DNA of 64,000 nt from Thalassotalea euphylliae (GTDB taxonomy: Bacteria; Pseudomonadota; Gammaproteobacteria; Enterobacterales; Alteromonadaceae), in assembly GCF_003390395.1 (NCBI RefSeq), contig NZ_QUOV01000001.1, positions 3,906,001 through 3,970,000 of the forward strand, written 5' to 3'. Each line of letters opens with the position of its first letter. The stretch's first letter is position 1. The notes below the pieces were generated by a model. That model searched no databases. It had not been told where the DNA came from and worked only from the letters and a program-made list of their open reading frames with translations. The translations under genes and the position numbers were made by a program. Positions 54,950-63,254 of this stretch are shown here, in pieces.

Positions 54950-55942
54950 ATGTCGCTTAATCGATTGTTTTCACTCTGTAAAATTGCCGTTTTGCCATGG
55001 TTTTTAAGCGCTTGTCAGCCGAGTGATTCACAACCAATTGAACGGTGGCGACACGCTGCTGAAGGTGCGAGAGCAGCCGATATTTCCAATGATGGAAAAT
55101 TGAGTGTTGTCTCATCAATTCATCATGGCATCAGCGTTTGGGATATCGATAAAAATGCGCTGAAATTTACTTGGTCACAACAACAAGACAACGCCGATAA
55201 TTTAGTGTTAGCGATTGATATTGCTGATAATAACTCACATGTGGTCACCGCCAACAGCGAAGCTTTCTCGCTGTGGAACGCAGAAACAGGTGAATCAGAA
55301 GGCTTTTATCAAGTCAGTGAATCACGCATTCGGGATATCGCTATTGCTAACAACGGTAATTATCTACTTATTGGTAAGTCCAACGGCAAAGTAGCTCACG
55401 TCACAATGGCAAACGGGCGACGCCTCGAATTCTTAGGCCATAGCGAAAAAATCAATACTGTTGATATGCTACCCAATGGCCGCGTTGCCATCTCTGGTGG
55501 TAACGACTTTGTCGCCTATGTTTGGGATACGCTATCAGGGCAAGTGATTTACCAATTTAACCACCCCAGCCGTGTTACTAAAGTCGCGCTTGATCCACAA
55601 GGTCGTTATGCCTTTACCGCAGATAGCAAAAAAGATGCGCATATTTGGAACTTAAAAACTGGCAAACTGGTTAACAGCTTAAAATATACTAATCGCCAAG
55701 AAGTGTTTAGCTCAGTGCGATTCTCACCCGACGGCACACAGCTACTCACCGGCGCGCCAACGCGTAAAGTCAGTTTGTGGAATATTGGCACTGGGCAACG
55801 TATCGCCAGTTGGCGCGTAACACCGCGCGAAGACATTCGCCCTGCCGGCGCCGTTGTTTACAGCGCCGCTTTTCGCGATAATAACCACTTTATTACCGAA
55901 AGCTCGTCTGGATTTGCCGAATTATGGCCACTACCCCAATAA
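54950..55942 (+). CDS. WD40-repeat lipoprotein
   Basis: The ATG at 54950 gives 330 residues with a lipoprotein signal (lipobox LSAC). The rest is a run of WD40 repeats forming one propeller; repeat ends such as ISVWDI, FSLWNA, AYVWDT, AHIWNL and VSLWNI are clear. It is probably a protein-binding platform at the envelope. The end overlaps slyX by 19 bases, so they are coupled. The link between WD40 protein and slyX/fkpA suggests an envelope function, unproved. Confidence 0.85.
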   Translation: MSLNRLFSLCKIAVLPWFLSACQPSDSQPIERWRHAAEGARAADISNDGKLSVVSSIHHGISVWDIDKNALKFTWSQQQDNADNLVLAIDIADNNSHVVTANSEAFSLWNAETGESEGFYQVSESRIRDIAIANNGNYLLIGKSNGKVAHVTMANGRRLEFLGHSEKINTVDMLPNGRVAISGGNDFVAYVWDTLSGQVIYQFNHPSRVTKVALDPQGRYAFTADSKKDAHIWNLKTGKLVNSLKYTNRQEVFSSVRFSPDGTQLLTGAPTRKVSLWNIGTGQRIASWRVTPREDIRPAGAVVYSAAFRDNNHFITESSSGFAELWPLPQ

Positions 55943-56187
55943 CTGCTGATAATCCCAGCGATACAAATCAAGCAATAAGTACGTTAGAACAACGTATTGA
56001 AACCTTGGAAGCAAAAAACGCTTTTCAGGAAGATTTAATCGAACAATTAAATCAAGAAATTACTATTCATCAAGCGACATTGGCTGAAATGAAAGAGCAT
56101 TTGCATCTCGTGGCACAGCGCGTAAAAGACATGGCGCCAAGTAATGTAATGAAAGCGGAAGATGAGCCACCGCCGCCACATTATTAA
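55924..56187 (+). CDS. slyX: SlyX family protein
   Basis: This 87-residue protein is mainly one long coiled coil (LEQRIETLEAKNAFQEDLIEQLNQEIT) with a proline-rich end PPPPHY, the SlyX signature. Function is unknown. It overlaps the WD40 gene and lies close to fkpA, its conserved partner. Confidence 0.93.
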   Translation: MATTPITADNPSDTNQAISTLEQRIETLEAKNAFQEDLIEQLNQEITIHQATLAEMKEHLHLVAQRVKDMAPSNVMKAEDEPPPPHY

Positions 56188-56225
56188 TGGAATAAGCGAG
56201 CGACTTGTCACAATAAGTGTTTGGT

Positions 56226-56250
56226 AAGCCAGCGATAGTGCTGGCTTTTT
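56226..56250. terminator. terminator between slyX and yheV
   Basis: AAGCCAGC / GCTGGCTT with a GATAGT loop is followed by TTTTA. It lies between convergent genes. Confidence 0.85.
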
Positions 56251-56271
56251 ATTAGCTGATACTCGTGGCCG

Positions 56272-56466
56272 CTACTCAGGTTTAAATATACCAATCATTT
56301 GCTCGCTCTCGCGCACTTGCTTCTCAACATGCGCTTCAGGCTGCGTCATTTGTTCTCCACAGCTCACACAGGTCACTTTTTCAATACCATTTTCTTTGGT
56401 GAGTGCCATGGTATCCATCGCCTTACAGCTCGGGCAAACTGCGCCTGCAATAAATCGTTTTTTCAC
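56272..56466 (-). CDS. yheV: YheV family zinc-ribbon protein
   Basis: The GTG at 56466 starts a 64-residue protein, VKKRFIAGAVCPSCKAMDTM onward, which lines up with E. coli YheV (66 residues). Four cysteines in CPSC and CVSC form a zinc ribbon, and the end IGIFKPE is conserved. AAAGAGAAC is a weak ribosome binding site. The upstream extension of the frame (33 residues) is not conserved. Function is unknown. Confidence 0.9.
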   Translation of the reverse strand: MKKRFIAGAVCPSCKAMDTMALTKENGIEKVTCVSCGEQMTQPEAHVEKQVRESEQMIGIFKPE

Positions 56467-56597
56467 ATTCGTTCTCTTTATTGTGCTTCTTACTAAACTT
56501 CTTACCGTACTTAGCCAGCATTTTAACTTGAAAGCCACTAGGGGGAAAAGCGACAATAGCGCCAATTTTATAAAGTAGTACTAATTGGAACGCGCGC

Positions 56598-58505
56598 TTG
56601 ATCACTGCCCAAGACTTAGATGTTTACCGAGGCTCAAAAGCCTTAATTACCAATGCCACCTTTACGGTGCACGCCAAGCACAAAATTGGCTTAGTTGGTG
56701 CCAACGGCTGCGGTAAATCATCACTATTTTCTGTTTTTCTCGGTGGCCTATCACCTGATAAAGGTGAGCTCAAAATGCCTGCCAAATGGCGCATCGCCAC
56801 GGTAAAACAAGAAACACCAGCGCTTGATGCTAGCGCGCTTGATTATGTGATTGATGGCGACACCGAATATCGCACCATTGAAGCAGAGCTTGAACAAGCG
56901 CGACAAGCAGAAAACGGCACCTTAGAAGCCACCTTGCTAAACCAATTAGAAACCATTGATGGCTACAGCTTACCAGCACGTGCTGGTGAGCTTTTACATG
57001 GGTTAGGCTTTAGCCAAACTGAACTTTCGCAGCCAGTTAAAAGCTTTTCTGGTGGTTGGCGCATGCGCCTGAATTTAGCGCAAGCGCTGATTAGCCGAGC
57101 CGACTTATTACTGCTGGATGAGCCAACCAACCACTTAGATCTTGATGCGGTTATTTGGTTACAGCGCTGGTTAAAACGCTTTGATGGCACCCTAGTGTTA
57201 ATTTCTCACGATCGCGACTTTCTTGATGATGTTGTCGGTCAAATTCTGCATATTGAGCGCCAAAGTGCCAAGCTGTACTCTGGCAACTACACCGCGTTTG
57301 AGCGACAGCGCGCTGAACATTTAGCGCAGCAAGATGCCGCTTACCAAAAACAGCAACGCGAAGTCGCGCACTTAACCAAGTTTGTTGATCGTTTCCGCGC
57401 GAAAGCGAGTAAAGCAAAGCAAGCGCAAAGCCGTTTGAAGCGATTACAAAAGCTACCTGATTTAGCGCCTGCTCATGTTGATAGTCAGTTTACTTTTAGT
57501 TTCGAGCAACCTGAGCATTTGCCCTATCCACTGCTCTCCATTACCGATACCGACTGTGGTTATGGCGACACCCGAATTCTAGCGCAAGCCAATATCACCT
57601 TAGTTCCAGGCACACGTTTGGGGCTATTGGGGCGAAATGGCGCGGGTAAATCAACGTTAATCAAATCGTTAGCCGGTGAGCTTGCCTTGCTGAGCGGCGA
57701 GCGTTTTTGTGCACAAGACTTAAATATTGGCTATTTCTCTCAGCATCAGCTAGAGCAACTTCATGGCAACTCGACAGCGCTTGAACATATATTGCGTGAT
57801 GCACCGCATTTTGGGGAGTTAGATGCTCGCAACTATTTAGGGCGTTTCGGTTTTAGCGGCGATCAAGCATTAGCACAAGCCAGTACGATGTCAGGTGGGG
57901 AAAAAGCACGCCTAGTACTCGCCCTGATTGTATTGGCAAAACCACAACTCCTGCTGTTGGATGAACCGACAAACCATTTAGATTTAGAGATGCGCCAAGC
58001 CTTAGTGATGGCGCTACAAGATTTCCAAGGGGCGATAATCCTTATTGCCCATGATCGCTATTTACTAGAATCCTGTGTTGACGAATTTTTATTGGTTGGG
58101 CAAGGCAAAGTCACTAGCTTTGACGGAGATATCGACGATTACCAGCAATGGTTAAATGACGATAAAAAACTCAGCAAAGCACAATCAGCCGAACCCAAAG
58201 AAGCGCAAAATTCAGGTGTAGATAAAAAACAGCAACGCCAGCAACAAGCTGAGTTGCGAAAGCAGGCTGCGCCACTGAAAAAGCAAGTGGATAAACTCAA
58301 CAAACAAATGGAGCAATGGCAATCAGAACTCGACGAGGTTGAGGCCATTCTTGCCGATGGTGAGATTTATCAATCAGACGATAAGGCCAAATTATCTAGC
58401 CTGCTTAAACAGCAAGCGAGCTTGAGCGAGCAAATTAGCGAAGCTGAAATGGAATGGCTTGATTTAGAAGAAAAAATTGACGCGATCATGAATCCAATCG
58501 GGTAA
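56598..58505 (+). CDS. yheS: ABC-F ATPase YheS
   Basis: YheS is a ribosome-associated ABC-F protein thought to help translation of certain sequences; it does not transport. The 635-residue protein starts at TTG (56598, GGAA upstream), which fits the family N-terminus. It has two ATPase domains with Walker A GANGCGKS and GRNGAGKS, signatures FSGGWRMR and MSGGEKAR, and two LLLDEPTNHLDL motifs. A linker and a C-terminal coiled coil of about 90 residues are present. yheT and yheU, often adjacent, lie 2.3 kb downstream after an inserted accessory segment. Confidence 0.93.
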   Translation: MITAQDLDVYRGSKALITNATFTVHAKHKIGLVGANGCGKSSLFSVFLGGLSPDKGELKMPAKWRIATVKQETPALDASALDYVIDGDTEYRTIEAELEQARQAENGTLEATLLNQLETIDGYSLPARAGELLHGLGFSQTELSQPVKSFSGGWRMRLNLAQALISRADLLLLDEPTNHLDLDAVIWLQRWLKRFDGTLVLISHDRDFLDDVVGQILHIERQSAKLYSGNYTAFERQRAEHLAQQDAAYQKQQREVAHLTKFVDRFRAKASKAKQAQSRLKRLQKLPDLAPAHVDSQFTFSFEQPEHLPYPLLSITDTDCGYGDTRILAQANITLVPGTRLGLLGRNGAGKSTLIKSLAGELALLSGERFCAQDLNIGYFSQHQLEQLHGNSTALEHILRDAPHFGELDARNYLGRFGFSGDQALAQASTMSGGEKARLVLALIVLAKPQLLLLDEPTNHLDLEMRQALVMALQDFQGAIILIAHDRYLLESCVDEFLLVGQGKVTSFDGDIDDYQQWLNDDKKLSKAQSAEPKEAQNSGVDKKQQRQQQAELRKQAAPLKKQVDKLNKQMEQWQSELDEVEAILADGEIYQSDDKAKLSSLLKQQASLSEQISEAEMEWLDLEEKIDAIMNPIG

Positions 58506-58541
58506 GATGAGCATAAAGCGATGATCTGTAACGTGAATTCT

Positions 58542-58808
58542 AGGGCGTGTTGGACTTTCAGGATTGTTTTTGCAGCAGCCTGTTTGAGTTTTATACAAGG
58601 CGGCACTTGTGCAGTGTAGTCACTCTCCATAAATAAGTGCCAACACAGTAGAAAATTCAAAAAGGCGCTGCCCTGCGGGTTCATCTAAACGCTTCCTGCT
58701 CATTGTTGCTCGCTTTTTACATAGAACGACTATGCGACAAAGCTAGCGCCGCGATCAGAAAGCGTTTAGATTGAACAAAAATTCAATCTCGAAAGACCAA
58801 CACGCCCT
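58542..58808. mobile_element. 267-bp MITE-like element
   Basis: Its ends are inverted repeats: AGGGCGTGTTGG-A-CTTTC-AG-GATTG at the left and the complement of AGGGCGTGTTGG-T-CTTTC-GA-GATTG at the right (22 of 25 match). It has no transposase gene and contains inner hairpins (ATCTAAACGCTT / AAGCGTTTAGAT; AGATTGAA / TTCAATCT). Related ends occur at 48019-48060. Confidence 0.75.
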
Positions 58809-58880
58809 TGCAGTTTAAGCACTTTTAATGCAGTTTGCTAAACTATCAATAACACGTTCATTTACGACAAGAGAGTTATT

Positions 58881-59606
58881 ATGAACAAACTTACCCTTGC
58901 TAGCCTAACCTTAGCGCTATCTTTAAGCTCGTTATCTGGCGTCGCCGCCGATTTAAAATCTGGCATTTATGAACTTAACCGCGGCCAATTTAAAGCCGCG
59001 ATGGCAGAGTTTCAACCTCTGTTAGAAGAAGGCTACGCTCCTGCCCAGTATCAAGTGGCTATGATGTATAAGAATGGCTGGGGAATGCGTAAAAGCCTGC
59101 AAAAGTCTTATGAATTATTGTCACTTGCTGCCGATCAAAACTACCCTGATGCTCAGTTTGAACTCGCCTTGATGTATACCGAAGGCGAACCGGTCGAAAA
59201 AAATTCGAAAAAAGCATTTGAACTCACTAAAAAAGCAGCAGAAAAAGGCCTTGCCAGCGCACAATTTAATTTGGGCGTAATGTATGCAGAAGGCACAGGA
59301 ACCTATCGCGACAATCGTAAAGCTGTGCGTGAATACGAAAAAGCAGCCAAACAAAATTACGCGTTGGCTCAGTTCAATCTTGCGTTAATGCACTTTGAAG
59401 GCAAAGGCACAGAGAAAGACATTATTCAGTCATATATTTGGAATACCATAGCATCACGCAATGGCTATCAACCCGCTGAGAGCAGCCGCGTGCTAGATGA
59501 GCGAAAGCTTCCTGTTGAAGAAATTAAAAAAGCACGAGAAGAAGCTGACAGTCTTTACCGTAACTTGCTTGCTCAAGCCGAAATCAGAGCAAAGAACAGT
59601 CAATAA
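58881..59606 (+). CDS. exported Sel1-repeat protein
   Basis: This 241-residue protein has a signal peptide ending near VAA. Sel1-like repeats (about four) have the pattern A-x-A-Q-x-x-L-A-x-M-Y-x-x-G: APAQYQVAMMYKNGWGM, PDAQFELALMYTEGE, ASAQFNLGVMYAEGTG and ALAQFNLALMHFEGKG. A charged helical tail follows. Such proteins act as periplasmic adaptors. The client is unknown. It lies in the segment between yheS and yheT. Confidence 0.87.
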   Translation: MNKLTLASLTLALSLSSLSGVAADLKSGIYELNRGQFKAAMAEFQPLLEEGYAPAQYQVAMMYKNGWGMRKSLQKSYELLSLAADQNYPDAQFELALMYTEGEPVEKNSKKAFELTKKAAEKGLASAQFNLGVMYAEGTGTYRDNRKAVREYEKAAKQNYALAQFNLALMHFEGKGTEKDIIQSYIWNTIASRNGYQPAESSRVLDERKLPVEEIKKAREEADSLYRNLLAQAEIRAKNSQ

Positions 59607-59629
59607 TTAATCAACTTTAACTGGCATTA

Positions 59630-59670
59630 TTGATCTATATCACTATGCCGTTTTGCTCCTTATTTACAAT
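59630..59670 (+). promoter_or_regulatory. FNR-type class II promoter
   Basis: TTGATCTATATCAC (59630-59643) matches the FNR consensus TTGATnnnnATCAA at nine of ten fixed bases. TACAAT at 59665-59670 is a good -10. The predicted start near 59677 puts the box centre at about -41, the activating position for FNR. Confidence 0.6.
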
Positions 59671-59699
59671 GGTCGTCAGTAACAAATAAGGAGCATGTC

Positions 59700-59828
59700 A
59701 TGGACATTCTAAAATCTTTCTTTAACGATCCTGTATTCTGGTTCTCGTTTGGTGGCTTGACTATCGTATTGGCTATTTGTGCTTACTACGTTTACTTCTT
59801 TATGAAGAACATTGCTGAAGACAAGTAG
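59700..59828 (+). CDS. 42-residue single-pass membrane protein, DUF3149-like
   Basis: The ATG at 59700 has AAGGAG six bases upstream. The product starts MDILKSFFNDPVFWFS, continues as one hydrophobic helix (about 12-36) and ends MKNIAEDK. Size and pattern, an acidic-flanked D-P motif before the helix and Y-x-Y-F-F before a basic turn, resemble the DUF3149 mini-proteins of gammaproteobacteria. The role is unknown. An FNR-type box in its promoter points to induction at low oxygen. Confidence 0.8.
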   Translation: MDILKSFFNDPVFWFSFGGLTIVLAICAYYVYFFMKNIAEDK

Positions 59829-59938
59829 CACCAATTAATTTTATCTGCCGAAACATAGAGTTATTTATTGTCTTCAAGGTTGGTTAACAAGCATAAATTT
59901 CACGTACAATTTTTAAACATTTTCTGCGCTAGCTTTGC

Positions 59939-59944
59939 TATAAT
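59939..59944 (+). promoter_or_regulatory. extended -10 element of the flagellin-like gene
   Basis: TGCTATAAT is a perfect extended -10, 33 bases before the ATG. No good -35 or sigma-28 consensus is seen, which would be expected for a flagellin. Confidence 0.45.
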
Positions 59945-59977
59945 GGAGCATAACTCAGATAATATGGTGTCGTCGTT

Positions 59978-60664
59978 ATGATCTCTGTTAACCAACAATC
60001 TACTTCTCTCAGTTTTATTGAGCAGCAACGCCAACGTCAGGATGAAGAGCGCGAGCAACTTTCTTCTGCACGCCGTATCAATCGTGCTGCTGATGACCCT
60101 GCTGGTCTACAAATATCTGAACGTCTTACTTCTCAAATTAATGCGAGCAGTCAACTTAGCGTTAACGCTCAAGATCAAATCAATTTAAATAACGTTCAAG
60201 AAGCCAGCCTTACAGCTATCTCTGATAGCCTGCAACGCGCCAATGAGCTTTCAGTTCAATCTGGCAGTGCTTTCAATGATCCAAATGCTATTCAAGGTGA
60301 ATTAGATCAGTTAACGGAACAAGTAAATGCTATTGCAGGCGAAGCGTTAGGCGATCCAAACTTTTTATCTGGCTTAGATGCAAATGACCCAGCGGCAACA
60401 CAAGCGGCACTTGAAACTGCATTTGAAAGTGTTAGTCAGCAAGCGACAGCATTAGGCGCAGACAGCAATAGCTTGGGCAGCCAAGTGAGTACCTATGAAA
60501 CCTCTGTGGTAAACGTTAGTGCATCACGCTCACGTATCCAAGACACAGACTTCGCTTCTGCCAGTTCAGAACAAGAACAAGCTGAAGCTCAGTTGCAAGC
60601 TGCCATTATTACGCGCCGTGAAGAGGACTCTCGTCGTGGTTTGTTAGTGAATCAGTTGGTTTAG
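59978..60664 (+). CDS. orphan flagellin-like protein
   Basis: This 228-residue protein has the flagellin N-terminal D0/D1 region: SSARRINRAADDPAGLQISERLTSQINA, then LQRANELSVQSG. The C-terminal D1 helix RSRIQDTDFASASSEQEQ is recognisable. The variable middle is short. The end lacks the usual hydrophobic Gln-Ala-rich D0 helix and is charged (RREEDSRRGLLVNQLV), so polymerisation into a filament is doubtful. No flagellar genes are near. It may be a minor flagellin-related protein or a decayed one. A strong terminator follows. Confidence 0.8.
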   Translation: MISVNQQSTSLSFIEQQRQRQDEEREQLSSARRINRAADDPAGLQISERLTSQINASSQLSVNAQDQINLNNVQEASLTAISDSLQRANELSVQSGSAFNDPNAIQGELDQLTEQVNAIAGEALGDPNFLSGLDANDPAATQAALETAFESVSQQATALGADSNSLGSQVSTYETSVVNVSASRSRIQDTDFASASSEQEQAEAQLQAAIITRREEDSRRGLLVNQLV

Positions 60665-60738
60665 TTCAATTGCCTGTAAAGCAGATACCTTAATACAAAC
60701 ACAACTGTTCTATCTCAAGCTAATATCCGTATAATCAA

Positions 60739-60772
60739 GCCTACCCCATGAGTGTCATGGGGTAGGCTTTTT
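60739..60772 (+). terminator. terminator of the flagellin-like gene
   Basis: GCCTACCCCATGA / TCATGGGGTAGGC form a 13-bp stem with a GTG loop, followed by TTTTTC. Confidence 0.93.
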
Positions 60773-60806
60773 CTTTTCATAACTTATTTTCAAAAATACA
60801 GCCAAG

Positions 60807-61778
60807 ATGATAATCAACAGCTCATTTAAACCAGCGTGGTGGCTTAGCAACGCTCACTTGCAAACTATTTTGGCAAAGTATTTTCGCAAGCATCAGCGCA
60901 TCGCACTGCACAAGTCAAGCCTAGAAACGCCCGACGATGACTTTATCGATTTAGCGTGGACAGAATTGCCCGAGCGAAATAGTGCAAAACCGATTGTGGT
61001 TATATTGCATGGCCTCGAAGGCTCAGCCGATAGCCATTATGCGAAAGGCATGTTAACCGCAATTAAGAATGCGGGTTGGATAGGTGTGCTGATGCATTTT
61101 CGCGGCTGCAGTGGGCGCCCTAATCGCCATGGACGTTCTTATCACTCAGGTGATACACGTGATATCAACTTCTTATCAAATTGGCTGCAAAATCTTTACC
61201 CACAGGCGCCAAAAGCAGCAGTTGGCTTTTCATTAGGCGGAAATGTGGTAACCCGTTATTTAGCCGAGCACCAAGATCACCCTTATCAAGCTGCAACCGT
61301 GATCTGTGCGCCACTAGATTTAACCAGTTGCAGCCGTCGTATTGCCAAAGGTAGTTCACGTATCTATCAGAAGTACTTGGTCGATATGTTAAAAGCCAGC
61401 ACCTTAGTTAAAGTTGAACAGCAATTGTTACCTGAAATCAATCCAAGCCGACTGGAAAAAGTCAAAGAGCTATGGGATTTTGATCATATGGTTACCGCTC
61501 CTGTAAATGGTTTTGCTAGCGCTGAAGACTACTATCAACGTGCCAGTGGTAAGCCCGTGATGGCCAAGATTAATGTTCCTTGTCTATTTATTCATGCCGC
61601 TGACGATCCGTTTTTGGATCATCAGCATATCGTACCCGATCAGCCACTGCCTGAGCATATTGATTTTGAGATTAGCGAAAAAGGTGGGCATGTTGGTTTT
61701 ATCACTGGCAATAACCCGTTAAACCCAATTTATTGGTTAGAGCAACGCACACCTGCCTATTTGAGTCAGTTTTTATGA
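60807..61778 (+). CDS. yheT: alpha/beta hydrolase YheT
   Basis: This 323-residue hydrolase of the YheT/EMB8 group has [13 protein letters not shown] near the start and the oxyanion segment [12 protein letters not shown]. The nucleophile elbow is [13 protein letters not shown], the acid lies in HAADDPFL, and the His is in EKGGHVGFI. All catalytic residues are present. The substrate is unknown. YheU overlaps its stop by four bases (ATGA). The pair is normally next to yheS. Confidence 0.92.
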   Translation: MIINSSFKPAWWLSNAHLQTILAKYFRKHQRIALHKSSLETPDDDFIDLAWTELPERNSAKPIVVILHGLEGSADSHYAKGMLTAIKNAGWIGVLMHFRGCSGRPNRHGRSYHSGDTRDINFLSNWLQNLYPQAPKAAVGFSLGGNVVTRYLAEHQDHPYQAATVICAPLDLTSCSRRIAKGSSRIYQKYLVDMLKASTLVKVEQQLLPEINPSRLEKVKELWDFDHMVTAPVNGFASAEDYYQRASGKPVMAKINVPCLFIHAADDPFLDHQHIVPDQPLPEHIDFEISEKGGHVGFITGNNPLNPIYWLEQRTPAYLSQFL

Positions 61779-62011
61779 TTATTCCCCATCAAGAAATTCA
61801 GCCCGAGACATTAACAAAGTTAATCCAAGAATTTGTGCTGCGAGAAGGCACCGACTACGGTTTAGAAGATGTTGAACTCACGCAAAAAATTGCGCAAGTA
61901 AAGCAACAATTAGCGAGCGGAGAAGCCGTGATCGTCTATTCAGAGCTCTATGAAACGGTCAATATCATCCCTCATACGGAAGTTGAGCAATATTTGTCAG
62001 CGTCAGAGTAA
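61775..62011 (+). CDS. yheU: YheU family protein
   Basis: The ATG at 61775 overlaps the yheT stop (ATGA), giving a 78-residue protein that begins [20 protein letters not shown], the YheU pattern, with RGTDYG-like REGTDYG and VIVYSE. Function is unknown. It is coupled to yheT. A longer reading frame upstream runs through yheT and is not the start. Confidence 0.92.
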   Translation: MIIPHQEIQPETLTKLIQEFVLREGTDYGLEDVELTQKIAQVKQQLASGEAVIVYSELYETVNIIPHTEVEQYLSASE

Positions 62012-62037
62012 AGCACTTTTGCTAATCGGCATGAGGA

Positions 62038-62970
62038 CTATTCAAGCGTCAACTGCATATGACGCTCGGTAAAGTGGTTTGAGAATACCGCCAGCTTGTT
62101 ATCTGCTTGCTCAACTAAACTCACCTTGCGCGGCAAATAACAAGCTTTGTTAAAACGTGCGGTCACTTTTTGATAAGGCTTTTCAGTATTCACTAGCGCC
62201 CAATTCATCTGGTACATACCGTGTATTACACAAGCATGCATTCCTACCATTTTAGCCAGCCAAGGCTGCAAATGAATGGGGTTATAGTCGCCTGATAGCT
62301 TAGCATATTTGCGTGCTAGCGCTGGCGTCAGTGTTTGATAAGCCACTGCTGAAAGTGCACTCGCTACATCGAACTGCCGTCTTCTTTCACCCCGTTGATA
62401 GTCTTTAAATTTATCTAACAACTGATGTTCGCTAACAAGACAAACATTGTTGTTCTGCAACATCTCAATTCGAGTATGATAAACCAAGCCTTTGTCGCTT
62501 GCCTGGCAGCCTATTATGCTCAGTATTAAGTCAAACGGCTGTTGCCAACTTACTGGTTGTTGTTCCTCAAAACTAGCACTGATATGAATCAAACCAATCA
62601 GACCACTCGGCAGTTTAGCCTGCAATAACAACTGCCCAAGATAGCGATAGCTTTCTATAAACAAGTAGCTTATTGGTAAAGTTTGGCAATTAAAGAGTTG
62701 CTTAAAGCTTTGTTGGCGCGAATTATCAGCTGCCAATCCATTAAGGCGAATGGCGAGCGGCGCAAAGCTATTACTCGGCAAGCAAGCAGATAAATCACTT
62801 TTCGGCACAGATCTTTCAGGTGAATCACTTTGCTGATTAACGAGCTTGTTATTCGCCAGTTCACAGCTGCTAACATGTTTTTTTAGTTGTGCTCGGCTGA
62901 TCAATAAATTGCCGAGTAATCTCGTTAGCAACCGAAACTTCGGTGCTGGTGTCTGAAGCAATGGCGTCAT
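62038..62970 (-). CDS. MaoC-like hot-dog dehydratase
   Basis: This 310-residue protein has the C-terminal MaoC/hydratase-2 signature ARKYAKLSGDYNPIHLQPWLAKMVGMHACVIHGMY, with the catalytic D and H in the D-x-N-P-I-H motif. The first half (about 1-130) is weakly conserved and may be a degenerate second hot-dog domain. It probably hydrates or binds a 2-enoyl thioester. Substrate and pathway are unknown. It stands alone and converges with yheU. Confidence 0.8.
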   Translation of the reverse strand: MTPLLQTPAPKFRLLTRLLGNLLISRAQLKKHVSSCELANNKLVNQQSDSPERSVPKSDLSACLPSNSFAPLAIRLNGLAADNSRQQSFKQLFNCQTLPISYLFIESYRYLGQLLLQAKLPSGLIGLIHISASFEEQQPVSWQQPFDLILSIIGCQASDKGLVYHTRIEMLQNNNVCLVSEHQLLDKFKDYQRGERRRQFDVASALSAVAYQTLTPALARKYAKLSGDYNPIHLQPWLAKMVGMHACVIHGMYQMNWALVNTEKPYQKVTARFNKACYLPRKVSLVEQADNKLAVFSNHFTERHMQLTLE

Positions 62971-63062
62971 GATAAACTTTATTATTGTTATTTTTTAATT
63001 GAAGCCGTGACCATCTGATCACATAGAGACATCCTGTCTATATCATCTTTAGTTTCATTAAA

Positions 63063-63203
63063 GTGGCATACCTTATGTTCTATAACATCGCCACTCATTG
63101 ACTTCCTGTCTCTCTAGCGTCCACCAGTGCGGCATACCGTATGTTCTATACATCGCCACTCATTGACGTCCTGTCACCGTGGCATACCGTATGTCCTATA
63201 CAT
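63063..63203. repeat. imperfect tandem repeat of about 50-64 bp (2.5 copies)
   Basis: Units start GTGGCATACCTTATGTTCTA (63063), GTGCGGCATACCGTATGTTC (63127) and GTGGCATACCGTATGTCCTA (63179). The first two continue into CATCGCCACTCATTGAC and CCTGTC; the third breaks off at 63203. CATACCGTATG in each unit is an inverted repeat. Confidence 0.75.
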
Positions 63204-63228
63204 AAAAGCCAACTTTACGTTGGCTTTT
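63204..63228 (-). terminator. terminator of the acylase gene
   Basis: AAAAGCCAAC / GTTGGCTTTT with a TTTAC loop lies 26 bases past the stop of the minus-strand acylase gene. Confidence 0.88.
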
Positions 63229-63254
63229 AGAACATTTATTAGCCACTTGAGCTA

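Noticed and set aside
58370..58684. 104-codon minus-strand frame over the MITE left end
   Set aside because: It extends antisense into the yheS 3' end and has no ribosome binding site. It is not a transposase.
63063..63203. Possible CRISPR array
   Set aside because: Units are imperfect, adjoin directly and lack unique spacers of constant size. No cas genes are present.
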